Shown piece after piece: positions 32,723 through 41,492 of a stretch of DNA of 42,236 bases. The position numbers and the translations under genes were made by a program. Positions within the stretch are counted from its first letter, which is position 1, and each line of letters starts with the position of its first letter. Below the pieces are notes generated by a model. That model worked only from the letters and a program-made list of their open reading frames with translations, was not told the DNA's origin and searched no databases. This stretch comes from Luminiphilus sp. (lineage in GTDB: Bacteria > Pseudomonadota > Gammaproteobacteria > Pseudomonadales > Halieaceae), in assembly GCA_029253085.1 (NCBI GenBank), contig JAQXAF010000061.1, positions 1 through 42,236 of the forward strand. The letters run 5' to 3'.

Positions 32723-33720
32723 AGGTCACTCACCTCGGCTAGTTGATTTAGGGCTTCCATAAGCGCCTCGGGATTCTCAATACAATAGCAAGATGCCGAA
32801 CGATCGATGCGCCGCAACAAACCCGCTAAAACTTTACCCGGGCCGCACTCTAGAAAGTCAGTGCTGCCCATAATAATCATGCGTTGCACGCAGGCTGTCC
32901 ACTGCACCGGAGCCACAACCTGCCGAACCAGTAATTTCGCAATGCTCGGGCCGTCTACGTGAGGTCGGGCATCGACATTACTGATCACAGGCATCTGAGC
33001 ATCCGCCACGGTAACGCCGGCTAACGCCTCTTCAAGAGTGACCGCGGCGGGTTGCATTAAAGGGGTATGAAAAGGGGCGCTCACTGGCAGGGGTAAAATG
33101 CGTTTCGCTCCAGCGGCTTTCAAGGTCACCGAGGCCTCTTCAACAGCCGCTACATGACCAGCGATAACGACCTGACCCGGCGAATTGAAATTGACCGCCA
33201 GCACCTGGGTATCGCCCTGGCTAGCTTCAGTGCAAATTGAATTGATGGTTTCATCATCGAGCCCCAGTACCGCTGCCATGGCACCTGCGCCCACGGGAAC
33301 CGCCTCTTGCATCGCCTGCCCTCGAAGACGCACGATTCTCACGGCGTCACGGAAGGCAAGGGATCCGGCGGCTACTAAAGCCGAAAATTCTCCCAAGCTG
33401 TGCCCCGCTACAACACTGGGGGCTTGCCCTCCCCGCTGTAGCCATAACCGATACAACGCAACGCTGGCGGTTAATATGAGAGGTTGGGTATTGGCGGTTA
33501 ATGCTTGGGACTCGGTGGGACCGTCCTGGGCCAGAGACCACAAGTCAAAGGACACGACCTCTGAAGCCTCAGAAAAAGTTTCTCGGATGACCTTTTCGTC
33601 ATTGGCGATATTAGACAGCATTCCTAGGTATTGAGAGCCTTGCCCCGGAAAAATGCATCCTATGCTGCCGCGCTGCACTGCTGAAACGCTCGGCTGCTTG
33701 GGTTCTATCTGCGACACCAC
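32719..33720 (-). CDS. fabD: Malonyl-CoA-[acyl-carrier-protein] transacylase
   Basis: 333 residues. IFPGQGSQYLGML opens the domain, Ser108 in GHSLGEFSALVAAG is the nucleophile, and VSAPFHTPLM holds the catalytic His. VISNVDARPH and FLECGPGKVLAGLLRRI are typical. It loads malonyl groups on ACP. Relative to E. coli there are about 16 extra N-terminal residues, with the start at tandem GTG codons (33720 and 33717) after a G-rich site. rpmF is 69 bases upstream; plsX and fabH, which usually sit between rpmF and fabD, are absent. Confidence 0.94.
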   Translation of the reverse strand: MVSQIEPKQPSVSAVQRGSIGCIFPGQGSQYLGMLSNIANDEKVIRETFSEASEVVSFDLWSLAQDGPTESQALTANTQPLILTASVALYRLWLQRGGQAPSVVAGHSLGEFSALVAAGSLAFRDAVRIVRLRGQAMQEAVPVGAGAMAAVLGLDDETINSICTEASQGDTQVLAVNFNSPGQVVIAGHVAAVEEASVTLKAAGAKRILPLPVSAPFHTPLMQPAAVTLEEALAGVTVADAQMPVISNVDARPHVDGPSIAKLLVRQVVAPVQWTACVQRMIIMGSTDFLECGPGKVLAGLLRRIDRSASCYCIENPEALMEALNQLAEVSDL

Positions 33721-33789
33721 TACGCCCCCCGGCCCAGAATTGACTTCAAGTTAGGGCGGGAACAGCGTTAGGCAATCCCGCCCGGTCGA

Positions 33790-33972
33790 TCAGTCGTCAG
33801 AACCCGTGTCGATCACTTTCTTTCCACGGTAGAACCCGTCTGCACTCATGTGATGACGCCGACGCACTTCACCAGAAGTCGCATCTACCGTCAGAGTAGG
33901 ACCTTCAAGGGCATCATGAGACCGACGCATACCACGACGCGAACGGGTTTTTTTACTCTTCTGTACAGCCAT
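33790..33972 (-). CDS. rpmF: 50S ribosomal protein L32
   Basis: 60 residues starting at the ATG at 33972, with GGAGG eight bases upstream; a longer frame to 33984 is not expected because L32 begins [23 protein letters not shown] and [15 protein letters not shown] are diagnostic. It has no cysteines, so it is the zinc-independent form. It lies between yceD and fabD, which couples ribosome and fatty acid synthesis genes in one transcript. Confidence 0.96.
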   Translation of the reverse strand: MAVQKSKKTRSRRGMRRSHDALEGPTLTVDATSGEVRRRHHMSADGFYRGKKVIDTGSDD

Positions 33973-34015
33973 AACTTCCTCCATTCGATCGCAATGCGTT
34001 TCTGCGTTCCGATCG

Positions 34016-34555
34016 TTAACTATCCGAATCGCCTTTCAATGCCTGAAGCACGCTGAAAGGATTGTCTTTGTCTGGGTTTTCTTGGGCGAGTGCTTCGCCG
34101 TCGCCACCCGGCGCCTGAACCCCAGTCTCGGCTCCACAGTTTAGATCACTGTGGTAACTGAAACTCGGTAACGCCAATAGGAGCTCGTCTTCGACAACCT
34201 CCCAAAGTTCTATCTCAGCCTCTGCCACTAAAGGCTCATATCGCGGCGGTAACTGCCCCGCCTGCTCGTCTGTCCAAACCACTGCCAGCAACGTCGTCGA
34301 GGCCACTGTTTGCTCTAGCGTACTTAAGCAACGCTGACAGGTTACCAATACATCGGCTGAAACCTGCATAGCCACCACGTACCGCCCTTCCTCATCGCGA
34401 TCGAAATCCGCGTTTACCACAACGGGATCCTTCGCCGCTACAATGGCTGCGCTCAGTCGCGTGAGCTTGGCCGGGTCTACGACACCCGCCAATGAGACTG
34501 CGCGCGCTGCCAGTGTGCGCACTTCGACCGTTTGTGGGAGTGCTCCGACCGTCAT
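34016..34555 (-). CDS. yceD: YceD/DUF177 family protein, 23S rRNA accumulation protein
   Basis: 179 residues. The DUF177 core is clear: [20 protein letters not shown], then [13 protein letters not shown] with the CxxC pair, [20 protein letters not shown], and [12 protein letters not shown]. The C-terminal [12 protein letters not shown] is the family ending. In E. coli YceD affects 23S rRNA levels; in plants the relative is needed for rRNA processing. The first residues align with E. coli YceD ([19 protein letters not shown]), so the ATG at 34555 is well supported. The -10 element of a near-consensus promoter ends eight bases before this ATG, so its message would have almost no leader. It is the first gene of the rpmF-fab operon. 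Confidence 0.92.
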   Translation of the reverse strand: MTVGALPQTVEVRTLAARAVSLAGVVDPAKLTRLSAAIVAAKDPVVVNADFDRDEEGRYVVAMQVSADVLVTCQRCLSTLEQTVASTTLLAVVWTDEQAGQLPPRYEPLVAEAEIELWEVVEDELLLALPSFSYHSDLNCGAETGVQAPGGDGEALAQENPDKDNPFSVLQALKGDSDS

Positions 34556-34563
34556 GGCGGCGC

Positions 34564-34592
34564 ATAATACGGAGGACCCCGCGAGGTGTCAA
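34564..34592 (-). promoter_or_regulatory. Near-consensus sigma-70 promoter at the yceD start codon
   Basis: Minus strand TTGACA (34587-34592) matches consensus fully; TATTAT (34564-34569) is one base off; the spacer is 17. A GC-only discriminator (GCGCCGCC) leads straight into the ATG, so the expected start point falls within about two bases of it. A GC-rich discriminator is typical of promoters under growth-rate or stringent control. Confidence 0.8.
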
Positions 34593-34640
34593 AAGTTAAA
34601 TGCTGGTAATACAAAGGGTTTTTGTGAGGACACCATCGTA

Positions 34641-35228
34641 ATGAACAGACCAGAAACACTCGTCCTTGCCTCAACATCCGCTTACAGGGCCGAATTATTA
34701 GGCCGCTTGGGCCTTTCATTTGAAATTCAACGGGTCACTATCGACGAATCCTGCAAGCCATCTGAAAGCTCCTTAGCACTCTCACAGCGGCTTTCTGTGG
34801 AAAAAGCTAAGGCGGTAACAAACCTACAGGGGGACTACCTAAGTATCGGTAGCGATCAGGTCGCTGCCTGTGATAATCGGCTCTTAGGTAAGCCGGGGAG
34901 CGAAGCTCTAGCTCACAAGCAACTCAGCTTTATCAGCAATAAGACCGTCCAATTCTTTACGGGCGTAGCCCTATGGCGACCCCAAAAAGCCCTGCTCGAC
35001 TGCCGCGTAGTTCAGACCCAAGTCAGTATGCGAGACCTGTCCGATGCGGAAATCACCGCCTACATCGCGAGGGACCAACCCTTAGACTGCGCGGGCAGTT
35101 TCAAATGGGAAGCCCTAGGTATCAGCCTGTTTCGCTCCACCAAAGCCTCTGACCCAACGGCGCTTCAGGGCTTGCCACTGATTGAACTCTCGCACATGTT
35201 GCGCGGGCAGGGATATCGCATCCCTTAG
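34641..35228 (+). CDS. yceF: Maf family nucleotide pyrophosphatase, YceF type
   Basis: 195 residues from the ATG at 34641, with GAGGA about ten bases upstream; the frame is open much further left across yceD but that part is not Maf-like. Seen: LVLASTSAYRAELLGRLGL (substrate loop), SIGSDQVAACDNRLLGKPG with the active Asp, and CAGSFKWEALGISLF, which marks the YceF subgroup rather than YhdE. YceF-type enzymes hydrolyse m7GTP and related modified nucleotides. It is divergent from yceD and converges with rluC, matching the E. coli neighbourhood. Confidence 0.92.
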   Translation: MNRPETLVLASTSAYRAELLGRLGLSFEIQRVTIDESCKPSESSLALSQRLSVEKAKAVTNLQGDYLSIGSDQVAACDNRLLGKPGSEALAHKQLSFISNKTVQFFTGVALWRPQKALLDCRVVQTQVSMRDLSDAEITAYIARDQPLDCAGSFKWEALGISLFRSTKASDPTALQGLPLIELSHMLRGQGYRIP

Positions 35229-35238
35229 GGCGCAGGCA

Positions 35239-36201
35239 CTAGGGTATGGCGTCTAGCAAACGCTGCAATTCGGTCGGCAGGTCAGCCTCTAGCGCGTAAT
35301 TCTGCTCTTCGAGTCGGAAGTTGAGGCTCGCTGCATGTAGAAATAGCCGCTTGAGCCTCAGGTTATCCGCGAGACGGACAGCGGCGTCATCTGCATATTT
35401 GGCATCTCCCAAAATAGGGAAGCCCGCGTGTTGGCAGTGCACTCGAATCTGATGGGTTCTTCCAGTCACCGGCTTAGCCTCTATTAAGGTAGCAGAGGAC
35501 CAGCGTCTGACAACGCGAAACGTCGTTAGGGACTGCCGCCCTGACGTAGCCACTTTAACTCGGCGCTCTCCTGATGGCAGGGCAAATTTCTCTAGGGGTG
35601 CATCGACGCGCTTTAAGTGCGCGGGCCAACGACCACTGACGAGACACAGATAGCGCTTATCTATCCCGTTAGATCGCAACAAACCATGGAGACTACGCAG
35701 AGTAGAGGCTCGACGCGCAACGAGCAAAAGCCCCGAGGTGTCGCGATCCAACCGGTGAACTAGCTCTAGATAACGATCCGTTTCATACATTGCCCTCAAG
35801 GTTTCTATAAGCCCAACGTTAATACCACTCCCACCATGCACAGCAAGACCCGGAGGCTTGTTAACTACCAATAACGTCGCCTCTTCCCTGACAATCGAAG
35901 CGCGTAATCGAGCGCGCCAGCCCGCGGCGCCAGCAGCTTCTGCTTTTTCTGGGACCCGCAATGGAGGGATGCGAACCGAGACGCCCGCTTCAAGGCGGGT
36001 ATCTGGCTTCACCCGTCCTTTATCAACACGCACTTCGCCTTTACGAATGGCTCTGTAGATCCGAGTCTTAGGCACGCCCCCACGCACACGTTGAAGGAAA
36101 TTGTCTAGACGCTGCCCTGCTTCCTCGGGCAGGACAATCCGCCACTCGACCTTGACCTCTGTTTGCGTGTCTCCACCTTTTTTTTCAGACAATTGAATCA
36201 C
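35239..36201 (-). CDS. rluC: 23S rRNA pseudouridine synthase RluC
   Basis: 320 residues. An S4 RNA-binding domain (about 27-85: GQRLDNFLQRVRGGVPKTRI, RAIRKGEVRVD) precedes the pseudouridine synthase domain with catalytic Asp152 in HRLDRDTSG. LLVVNKPPGLAVHGG, TGRTHQIRVHCQHAGFPILG and KRLFLHAASL are typical. RluC makes pseudouridines at three sites of 23S rRNA; the setting beside rne and yceF supports RluC over RluD. The start is a GTG at 36201 without clear ribosome site; a TTG three codons later is possible. About 470 bases separate it from the divergent rne start. Confidence 0.93.
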   Translation of the reverse strand: MIQLSEKKGGDTQTEVKVEWRIVLPEEAGQRLDNFLQRVRGGVPKTRIYRAIRKGEVRVDKGRVKPDTRLEAGVSVRIPPLRVPEKAEAAGAAGWRARLRASIVREEATLLVVNKPPGLAVHGGSGINVGLIETLRAMYETDRYLELVHRLDRDTSGLLLVARRASTLRSLHGLLRSNGIDKRYLCLVSGRWPAHLKRVDAPLEKFALPSGERRVKVATSGRQSLTTFRVVRRWSSATLIEAKPVTGRTHQIRVHCQHAGFPILGDAKYADDAAVRLADNLRLKRLFLHAASLNFRLEEQNYALEADLPTELQRLLDAIP

Positions 36202-36440
36202 TTAGCATTTAGTGTTAATGTCCATTTCGGTCGTATTCCGACACACTGGTGTTTTAGGTAGGCCCGGCGAAAATTTGTTCGACCGGAGCCCCTCCCGCCC
36301 TCAGGCCGACAGAGTAGCCTGATCCGCCGCTCCCCTCCAGAAAATATGTACAGAGGGTGATGCAACCAGCGACAGAATATTACCTTAAAAATTTAAACGC
36401 GCTCCTGCTTGTACCATGACCACTCCGGGCTACTTGAGGA

Positions 36441-36538
36441 CATCTCCCCGTCAGAGCGGGGTACGCAGAGAGCTTTTGTTAACCCGCGAATACAACGAAC
36501 GCGGTGTGATTTTTTGGTCTCGTTATTACGACGAGACC
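36441..36538 (+). promoter_or_regulatory. Structured rne leader, rne5-like autoregulatory element
   Basis: Three hairpins follow each other upstream of rne: CCCCG/CGGGG (36446-36461), CCGCG/CGCGG (36484-36504), and GGTCTCGT/ACGAGACC (36516-36538). The last has an eight-pair stem and a seven-base loop TATTACG, with GATTTTTT just before it. In E. coli a stem-loop (hp2) in the long rne leader is bound by RNase E and controls its own level. Position, U-rich flank and shape agree, but I could not run a covariance search. Confidence 0.55.
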
Positions 36539-36671
36539 TACGGCAACATTAAATCTGTGGAGGACCCACAGATCTGGGTTGGGCGCAGAAGCGCAAAGGA
36601 CCCTGCTTGTTTTCTTACCCTGTCCCGGGGTATCGCACCTGTTCGGTGGCTTCGCCCATTGGACAATGACC

Positions 36672-39623
36672 ATGAAAAAAATGCTTATCAACGCCACACA
36701 GCCTGAGGAAATCCGGGTTGCCATTGTGGACGGACAACGCTTAAACGACCTCGATATTGAGAATCGCTCGAGAGGATCCACCAAAGCGAATGTCTACAAA
36801 GCCAAAATCACTCGAGTTGAACCCAGCCTAGAGGCCGCCTTCGTCGACTTCGGCGCGGAGAGACACGGCTTCTTACCCTTGAAAGAAATCGCCCACCAGT
36901 ACTACCGCAGCACAGCACCAGAGGGCGAAGGAAAAACCCGAATCAAGGACGTCCTCAAAGAAGGGACAGAAGTTATCGTTCAGGTGGACAAAGAAGAGCG
37001 CGGAACCAAAGGGGCCGCCCTCACGACATACATCAGCCTGGCTGGGCGGTATATGGTTTTGATGCCCAACAACCCCAAAGCGGGTGGTATATCCCGTCGG
37101 ATCGAGGGTGATGACCGCAGCGAACTGCGAGACGCCCTATCACAGCTCAATATTCCGGACGGCATGGGTGTCATTATTCGCACCGCCGGCGTTGGGCGCA
37201 GCCCGGAAGAACTCCAGTGGGATCTAGATTACCTGCTACAACTCTGGAGCTCTATCTCCACGGCGTCAGACGAAAACAAAGCACCGGTGCTTTTGTATCA
37301 AGAAAGCGATGTCATCATTCGTTCCATCCGAGACTACCTACGAGACGATGTCGACCAAGTGCTTATTGACGATAAGACGGCATGGCAACAGGCGCATGAC
37401 TTCGTCACTATGGTCATGCCCAAATATGCCCCGCGGATACGGTACTACGAAGATTCCACTCCTCTGTTCAACCGATTTCAAGTCGAGGGGCAAATCGAAA
37501 GCGCATTTCAGCGTGAAGTTCGACTTCCCTCAGGCGGATCGATTGTCATAGACCCTACTGAGGCGTTGATTTCTATCGACATCAACTCAGCTCGCGCCAC
37601 AAAAGGCTCAGATATTGAACAAACAGCGCTGCAGACCAACCTTGAAGCTGCCGAAGAGGTCGCACGCCAGCTCCGCCTTAGAGACATGGGCGGCTTGGTG
37701 GTTATCGACTTCATTGATATGAATGCCAACAAGAACCAAAGAGCCGTAGAAAATAGAATTCGCGATGCCCTTGAAGTCGATCGGGCCCGTGTCCAGGTTG
37801 GCCGAATATCTCGATTTGGTTTACTCGAGATGTCCCGGCAGCGCCTGCGACCCTCACTAGGCGAGATCAGCGCCATGGTCTGCCCGCGCTGTACCGGCAA
37901 AGGCACCATTCGAGACACCAAGTCGCTAGCCCTTGCAATTCTGAGACTACTTCAGGAAGAAGCCGCAAAAGATCGAACCGGTGAGGTCAGGGCCGTCGTT
38001 CCAGTTGAAGTTGCCGCATTTTTGCTCAATGAAAAACGCAGTGCAGTTAACGATATCGAAAACTCCAGCGGCGTTAGGGTTCTGATTATCCCCAACCCCC
38101 ACATGGAAACGCCGCATTTCGACGTTATTCGACTGCGCGACGATGAAGTAGAAGAAAGCACAACATTGAGTTACGAAGTCGCTATTGAGACCCCTGACCC
38201 TATCGCCGTGCGCGACGAGGTGAGTGCTATCCCAGCGGCGCCACAGCCCTTAGTGCGCGGCGTTACCCCTCAGGGCCCTGCTCCGGTGGTTGCTGAGCCT
38301 GAAGCCACGGCTCCGGTAGCCGAGACACCCGCCGTAAAACAGCAGCCCAAGACAGAATCACCCCAGAAGGCGGGTATGCTCACCAGAATGTGGGGAGCGC
38401 TGTTCGCTCCTGCGGCAAGCGAAGAAGTCGATGTTGAGACGGCCATAGAAGCCGAAGACAGCGCCACCGAAGAGAGCCCGGAGCGCAAAGAAAACACCAA
38501 CCGACAGCGAAGAAGTCGTGGCGGCAGAAACCGCACGCGCAGCCGGCGCCCTGATTCTGAGGTGCCAGCTGATGATACCGATGAAGTAGAACAGACTAAC
38601 GTCGATGCTGAAGAGGCAGAAGTTAGTGATTCAGACAGTGACACGGATGATCGGCCAAAGCGCAACCGCCGCCGCCGAGGTCGCCGTGGTGGGCAAAAGC
38701 GCCCGCTGTCTGAAGGTTCAGATGTTGTTGCAGATGACGATGATGAGGGGCAGCCGGCTCCCGATGATGAGTTTGACGCAACAGCAGACAATGCCGTTCG
38801 AGCCGCAGAGACAGAGGAAGCTCAGGAAAGTGCTCGCCATAGACCTTCTGACAAACGCAGCGAAGGCCGACGTCGGCGCCAACGAGGACCTAAGCCTGAG
38901 ATTCAAGCTGACACCGCTGGCGTTACTGCCGAAGCGGCCGTGACCGGCTTGAGCGAGAGCGACGCCCCAGTGGAAAATACGGTTACAGCGGACGCCACCG
39001 CGCCCGCTCCAGCTTTAGGCTCGGTAACGGATCAAATAGACCTTTTAGGCGGCACGGCTGAGGGCACCAGTGAAACAGCAGAACCTCCTGTCCCTAGCGC
39101 ATCGGCAACCGCAAAGGACAGTGGCGAGGCCGATGGCATTGTTGACACTGTTGCTGACAACACGGTTGCTGACAGCACCGCTGTTGATGACACGGTTGTT
39201 GATACCACGGTCCCAACTGCACAAACAGCGGAGCAGGCACATGACACGGGTGGTGCTGCTGGTGTTATCAGCGAAAAGGTTGAGCCCCAAGAAGCAATGG
39301 TTGCCGCTAAAGAGACTGCCACCCCCGTCAGCATTGAAACTGAGACCGTCCAAGATGATCGATCGGGACTTACAGACGCTGGCAGAGCCGTCAACGATCC
39401 AAGAGTTGAACCCAGGCCCATTGGTGATGTAAGCGTAGCGACGCTGAGACAGGCATTATTCCTTGAGCAAGAAGCCCCCCCGGTAAGTATCGTCAGCCGC
39501 GATATCCCCAGAGCGAGCAACGACCCTCGAGGACCGAAAGCTGGCCTGGCATTCACTGCGGCTAAGAGCAGCCCCGATGAGTCCTCTAACGAAGACGCTT
39601 TGCCGGACGCGCAAGCCAACTAA
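36672..39623 (+). CDS. rne: Ribonuclease E
   Basis: 983 residues from the ATG at 36672 ([20 protein letters not shown]). With this start the key residues have the same numbers as in E. coli: metal-binding Asp303 ([10 protein letters not shown]) and Asp346 (VVIDFIDM), zinc-link Cys404 and Cys407 (CPRCTGKGT). The S1 domain is in the first 125 residues. After about 510 comes the disordered scaffold. [13 protein letters not shown] at 569-581 is a likely membrane-binding amphipathic helix. Arg-rich RNA-binding segments lie near 611-627, 663-678 and 722-743, a V-D-T/V-A-D repeat at 824-847, and two NDPR motifs at 908 and 950. RNase E starts mRNA decay and processes stable RNA as the core of the degradosome. 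A frame upstream (to 36579) is rejected. Confidence 0.96.
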   Translation: MKKMLINATQPEEIRVAIVDGQRLNDLDIENRSRGSTKANVYKAKITRVEPSLEAAFVDFGAERHGFLPLKEIAHQYYRSTAPEGEGKTRIKDVLKEGTEVIVQVDKEERGTKGAALTTYISLAGRYMVLMPNNPKAGGISRRIEGDDRSELRDALSQLNIPDGMGVIIRTAGVGRSPEELQWDLDYLLQLWSSISTASDENKAPVLLYQESDVIIRSIRDYLRDDVDQVLIDDKTAWQQAHDFVTMVMPKYAPRIRYYEDSTPLFNRFQVEGQIESAFQREVRLPSGGSIVIDPTEALISIDINSARATKGSDIEQTALQTNLEAAEEVARQLRLRDMGGLVVIDFIDMNANKNQRAVENRIRDALEVDRARVQVGRISRFGLLEMSRQRLRPSLGEISAMVCPRCTGKGTIRDTKSLALAILRLLQEEAAKDRTGEVRAVVPVEVAAFLLNEKRSAVNDIENSSGVRVLIIPNPHMETPHFDVIRLRDDEVEESTTLSYEVAIETPDPIAVRDEVSAIPAAPQPLVRGVTPQGPAPVVAEPEATAPVAETPAVKQQPKTESPQKAGMLTRMWGALFAPAASEEVDVETAIEAEDSATEESPERKENTNRQRRSRGGRNRTRSRRPDSEVPADDTDEVEQTNVDAEEAEVSDSDSDTDDRPKRNRRRRGRRGGQKRPLSEGSDVVADDDDEGQPAPDDEFDATADNAVRAAETEEAQESARHRPSDKRSEGRRRRQRGPKPEIQADTAGVTAEAAVTGLSESDAPVENTVTADATAPAPALGSVTDQIDLLGGTAEGTSETAEPPVPSASATAKDSGEADGIVDTVADNTVADSTAVDDTVVDTTVPTAQTAEQAHDTGGAAGVISEKVEPQEAMVAAKETATPVSIETETVQDDRSGLTDAGRAVNDPRVEPRPIGDVSVATLRQALFLEQEAPPVSIVSRDIPRASNDPRGPKAGLAFTAAKSSPDESSNEDALPDAQAN

Positions 39624-39630
39624 AAAAAAA

Positions 39631-39653
39631 GGGGCTTACATAGCCCCTTTTTT
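39631..39653 (+). terminator. Rho-independent terminator of rne
   Basis: GGGGCT (39631-39636) and AGCCCC (39642-39647) with a five-base loop, then TTTTTT. It begins seven bases after the rne stop, and an A run before the stem lets it act on the opposite strand too. Confidence 0.9.
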
Positions 39654-39736
39654 ATTTGTAACACCACGTTATCGGCCGATATTTTTGGTCACTGAAAATA
39701 CCAGCTTGCTTCGATCCTATCCTTGGAGCTCAGGCA

Positions 39737-40180
39737 CTAATCGATAGGAAATGCAGTAAAGCTCAACGTACCCTCGATCAAATCGATCACTCCCTCCGCG
39801 TAAATCATGTCTCCGTTAGAAAACCCGTCAAGGGTGTACATCATTACTGACTTACCCTCGCGCTTCCAGATTCCCTGCAGCGTAGCGGCGACCATTTCGC
39901 CATCCTGATTGATGGAGCGAAGATTCCCCGTAAAATTGCCTTTGCTACGATCCGTTGAGTTACTCATAAAGTCGTAGCTCAGGTAGACCTTTCCGTACCC
40001 CTCGCCAACGACGCCCTCAGCCGTCAAGCTGCTACCGGTGGTAGTGCTAGTCCAGCTTGTCATTTTAAAATTTGCCGGAAACGACTCACCCGTTGCCTCA
40101 AAAGTGTGTCCCTGCAGTGTTACAAACATCAAGCACGTGGCAATCAGTGCTGTTACAGCCTTACTCATTATTTTTCTCAT
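39737..40180 (-). CDS. Small secreted protein of unknown function
   Basis: 147 residues, not recognised. The N-terminus (RKIMSKAVTALIATCLMFVT) is a classical signal peptide with a likely cut around residues 24-29. There is no lipobox, as the Cys at 17 sits inside the hydrophobic core. The mature part looks like a small beta barrel: alternating polar/hydrophobic strands with many Gly, Ser and Thr (GSSLTAEGVVGEGYGKVYLS, YAEGVIDLIEGTLSFTAF). It may be a calycin-like or related fold; that is a guess from the pattern. The ATG at 40180 has GAGGGAA upstream. It is preceded by another signal-peptide gene on the same strand, 109 bases away. Confidence 0.7.
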   Translation of the reverse strand: MRKIMSKAVTALIATCLMFVTLQGHTFEATGESFPANFKMTSWTSTTTGSSLTAEGVVGEGYGKVYLSYDFMSNSTDRSKGNFTGNLRSINQDGEMVAATLQGIWKREGKSVMMYTLDGFSNGDMIYAEGVIDLIEGTLSFTAFPID

Positions 40181-40289
40181 GGCGTTGTGTTCCCTCTATT
40201 GTTTATCAATATCACACATCGAAAAAATCAGCCCCAAAACAAACCATAAATGCACTAGCTAAACATGGCACTTCAGGGCGCTAACGCGA

Positions 40290-40991
40290 TTAATTAGCCG
40301 AGTACACTTGTTTGCAGTCTTCGAATGTATCTAACTCCAGAGATACTATGGTAGCCAGCATCTCTCCATAGGGCTCCAAGGCCCACGCCTTGCGCTGCAA
40401 AAAATCATTCACCATCATCCCAGCCACTTCCGGCTCTACAGCAAATATACGCACATCCAATACGTTTGCTTTTTGATGACCATTGCCAAGGGGTTGAAAG
40501 ATCCCTACCTCTACCTTATGCCCATTCGCCTGCATCGCCTGTTCGAGTTTCGTAGCAGCTGCGACGTAAGCAGCAGCATCGTTTACGACAATTTGATAGC
40601 GCCGCTCGAAGCCCGGCGGCAATGTAAACGGCTTAATTACGGCATAAAACTCTGCGGAAACCACAGAAGAAATCGCTTCGAGTTCTGCACTTCGCGGCAT
40701 ATTGGCAAACCGTGTTGCCGCCTTAAATGCCGATCCTGCGTCATTGTAAAAACTGAAGGCAAAAGCCTGTCCCGGGTAACGATGTCCACTAACTGTCGTA
40801 CAAGTACCACCCGACTCGGCGCCCAAAGCTTCAAAGATCTCTGGGTTTTCAATGAGATAAGCTCGGTAGGCTCCCGGATCTGAGGTTTGAACATTCACAA
40901 CACTGACAACGGGTGTCATAACCTCATCGGCAAAGGCTACGCCTGTGGTAAAGATGCTTAGTAGCAATATTAAAGGTGAACGAAATTTCAT
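40290..40991 (-). CDS. Secreted protein of unknown function
   Basis: 233 residues, not recognised. A signal peptide (KFRSPLILLLSIFTTGVAFA) with cut after AFA leaves a periplasmic or secreted protein of about 213 residues. The mature part looks like two related alpha/beta halves: VVSVVNVQTSDPGAYRAYL near the start, and RRYQIVVNDAAAYVAAATKL in the second half, each a strand followed by a helix after a DPGAY/DAAAY turn. This resembles a pair of ferredoxin-like (dimeric alpha-beta barrel) units, by eye only. Two Cys (near 64 and 227) might form a disulfide. The ATG has AGGAG seven bases upstream. Confidence 0.72.
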   Translation of the reverse strand: MKFRSPLILLLSIFTTGVAFADEVMTPVVSVVNVQTSDPGAYRAYLIENPEIFEALGAESGGTCTTVSGHRYPGQAFAFSFYNDAGSAFKAATRFANMPRSAELEAISSVVSAEFYAVIKPFTLPPGFERRYQIVVNDAAAYVAAATKLEQAMQANGHKVEVGIFQPLGNGHQKANVLDVRIFAVEPEVAGMMVNDFLQRKAWALEPYGEMLATIVSLELDTFEDCKQVYSAN

Positions 40992-41289
40992 AATCGACTC
41001 CTGGCGAACGGTTTATGTTATTTGGGTATACCGTTGGTCATGCCACAATTTCAGTTTTTAGGCATTCCAAGCTTCGAGTTTCTGTAAAATCGATAGGGAT
41101 AGCTAGCAAACCCATTGCGACACCCGACTATCGTTTAAGCATTGTGAAGCAAGTCGCAAATTAATTAAAAAATGCGTAAAGCCCTGAGCGCCGTTGCGTA
41201 ATCATGCACTCATATTCAGCATCCCCGTCCTAAAGTCACACTTAAAACGGGTGATTCGCATTTTTATCGCAAGTAATCGCCACATCAGC
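40992..41289. other. Intergenic stretch upstream of tRNA-Ser
   Basis: About 300 bases with no credible frame on either strand. It must hold the promoter of the secreted protein gene on the minus strand, which I cannot place. The tRNA promoter begins at its right end. I see nothing else in it. Confidence 0.5.
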
Positions 41290-41317
41290 TTGATGCCAAC
41301 GCCTCGATCGCTATAAT
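41290..41317 (+). promoter_or_regulatory. Strong stable-RNA promoter of tRNA-Ser
   Basis: TTGATG (41290-41295) and a perfect TATAAT (41312-41317) are 16 bases apart, followed by a GC-rich discriminator GCGCGCTCC. This is the layout of stringently controlled tRNA promoters. The start would be near 41325, about 26 bases before the mature tRNA. Confidence 0.75.
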
Positions 41318-41350
41318 GCGCGCTCCTTTGGACGTTCAGTCTGAAGATTT

Positions 41351-41440
41351 GGTGGGCTGGCTGAGTGGTCGAAAGCGGCGGTCTTGAAAACCGTTGAGGG
41401 TTTATCCCCTCCGTAGGTTCGAATCCTACGCCCACCGCCA
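41351..41440 (+). tRNA. tRNA-Ser (anticodon TGA)
   Basis: A 90-base class II tRNA with encoded CCA. Acceptor arms GGTGGGC and GCCCACC pair fully with G as discriminator base. The D arm starts GCTGAGTGG. Anticodon stem GCGGT/ACCGT encloses CTTGAAA, giving TGA. A long variable arm (GAGGGTTTATCCCCTC) and the T arm CGTAGGTTCGAATCCTACG follow. A T run comes directly after it. Confidence 0.97.
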
Positions 41441-41492
41441 TTTTTATCGACTTGCCCTTCTTAACCCCCTGATTTTGGCATCTCTTTCAAGA

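Noticed and set aside
34443-34640. Upstream extension of the yceF frame across yceD
   Set aside because: The extension lies antisense to yceD and lacks Maf features; the Maf protein starts at the ATG at 34641.
36579-36671. Upstream extension of rne by 31 codons
   Set aside because: The start at 36672 gives residue numbers identical to E. coli for Asp303, Asp346 and Cys404; the extra part overlaps the regulatory leader.
39141-39212. Short DNA repeats as a possible CRISPR or VNTR
   Set aside because: They are imperfect in-frame repeats inside rne, without constant repeat and unique spacers.
39032-39619. 195-codon minus-strand frame opposite the rne tail
   Set aside because: It mirrors the low-complexity coding of RNase E, with no start signals or recognisable protein.
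41202-41441. 79-codon minus-strand frame reading through tRNA-Ser
   Set aside because: Its residues (VGVGFEPTEGINPQ) are the antisense translation of the tRNA, a well-known false protein pattern.
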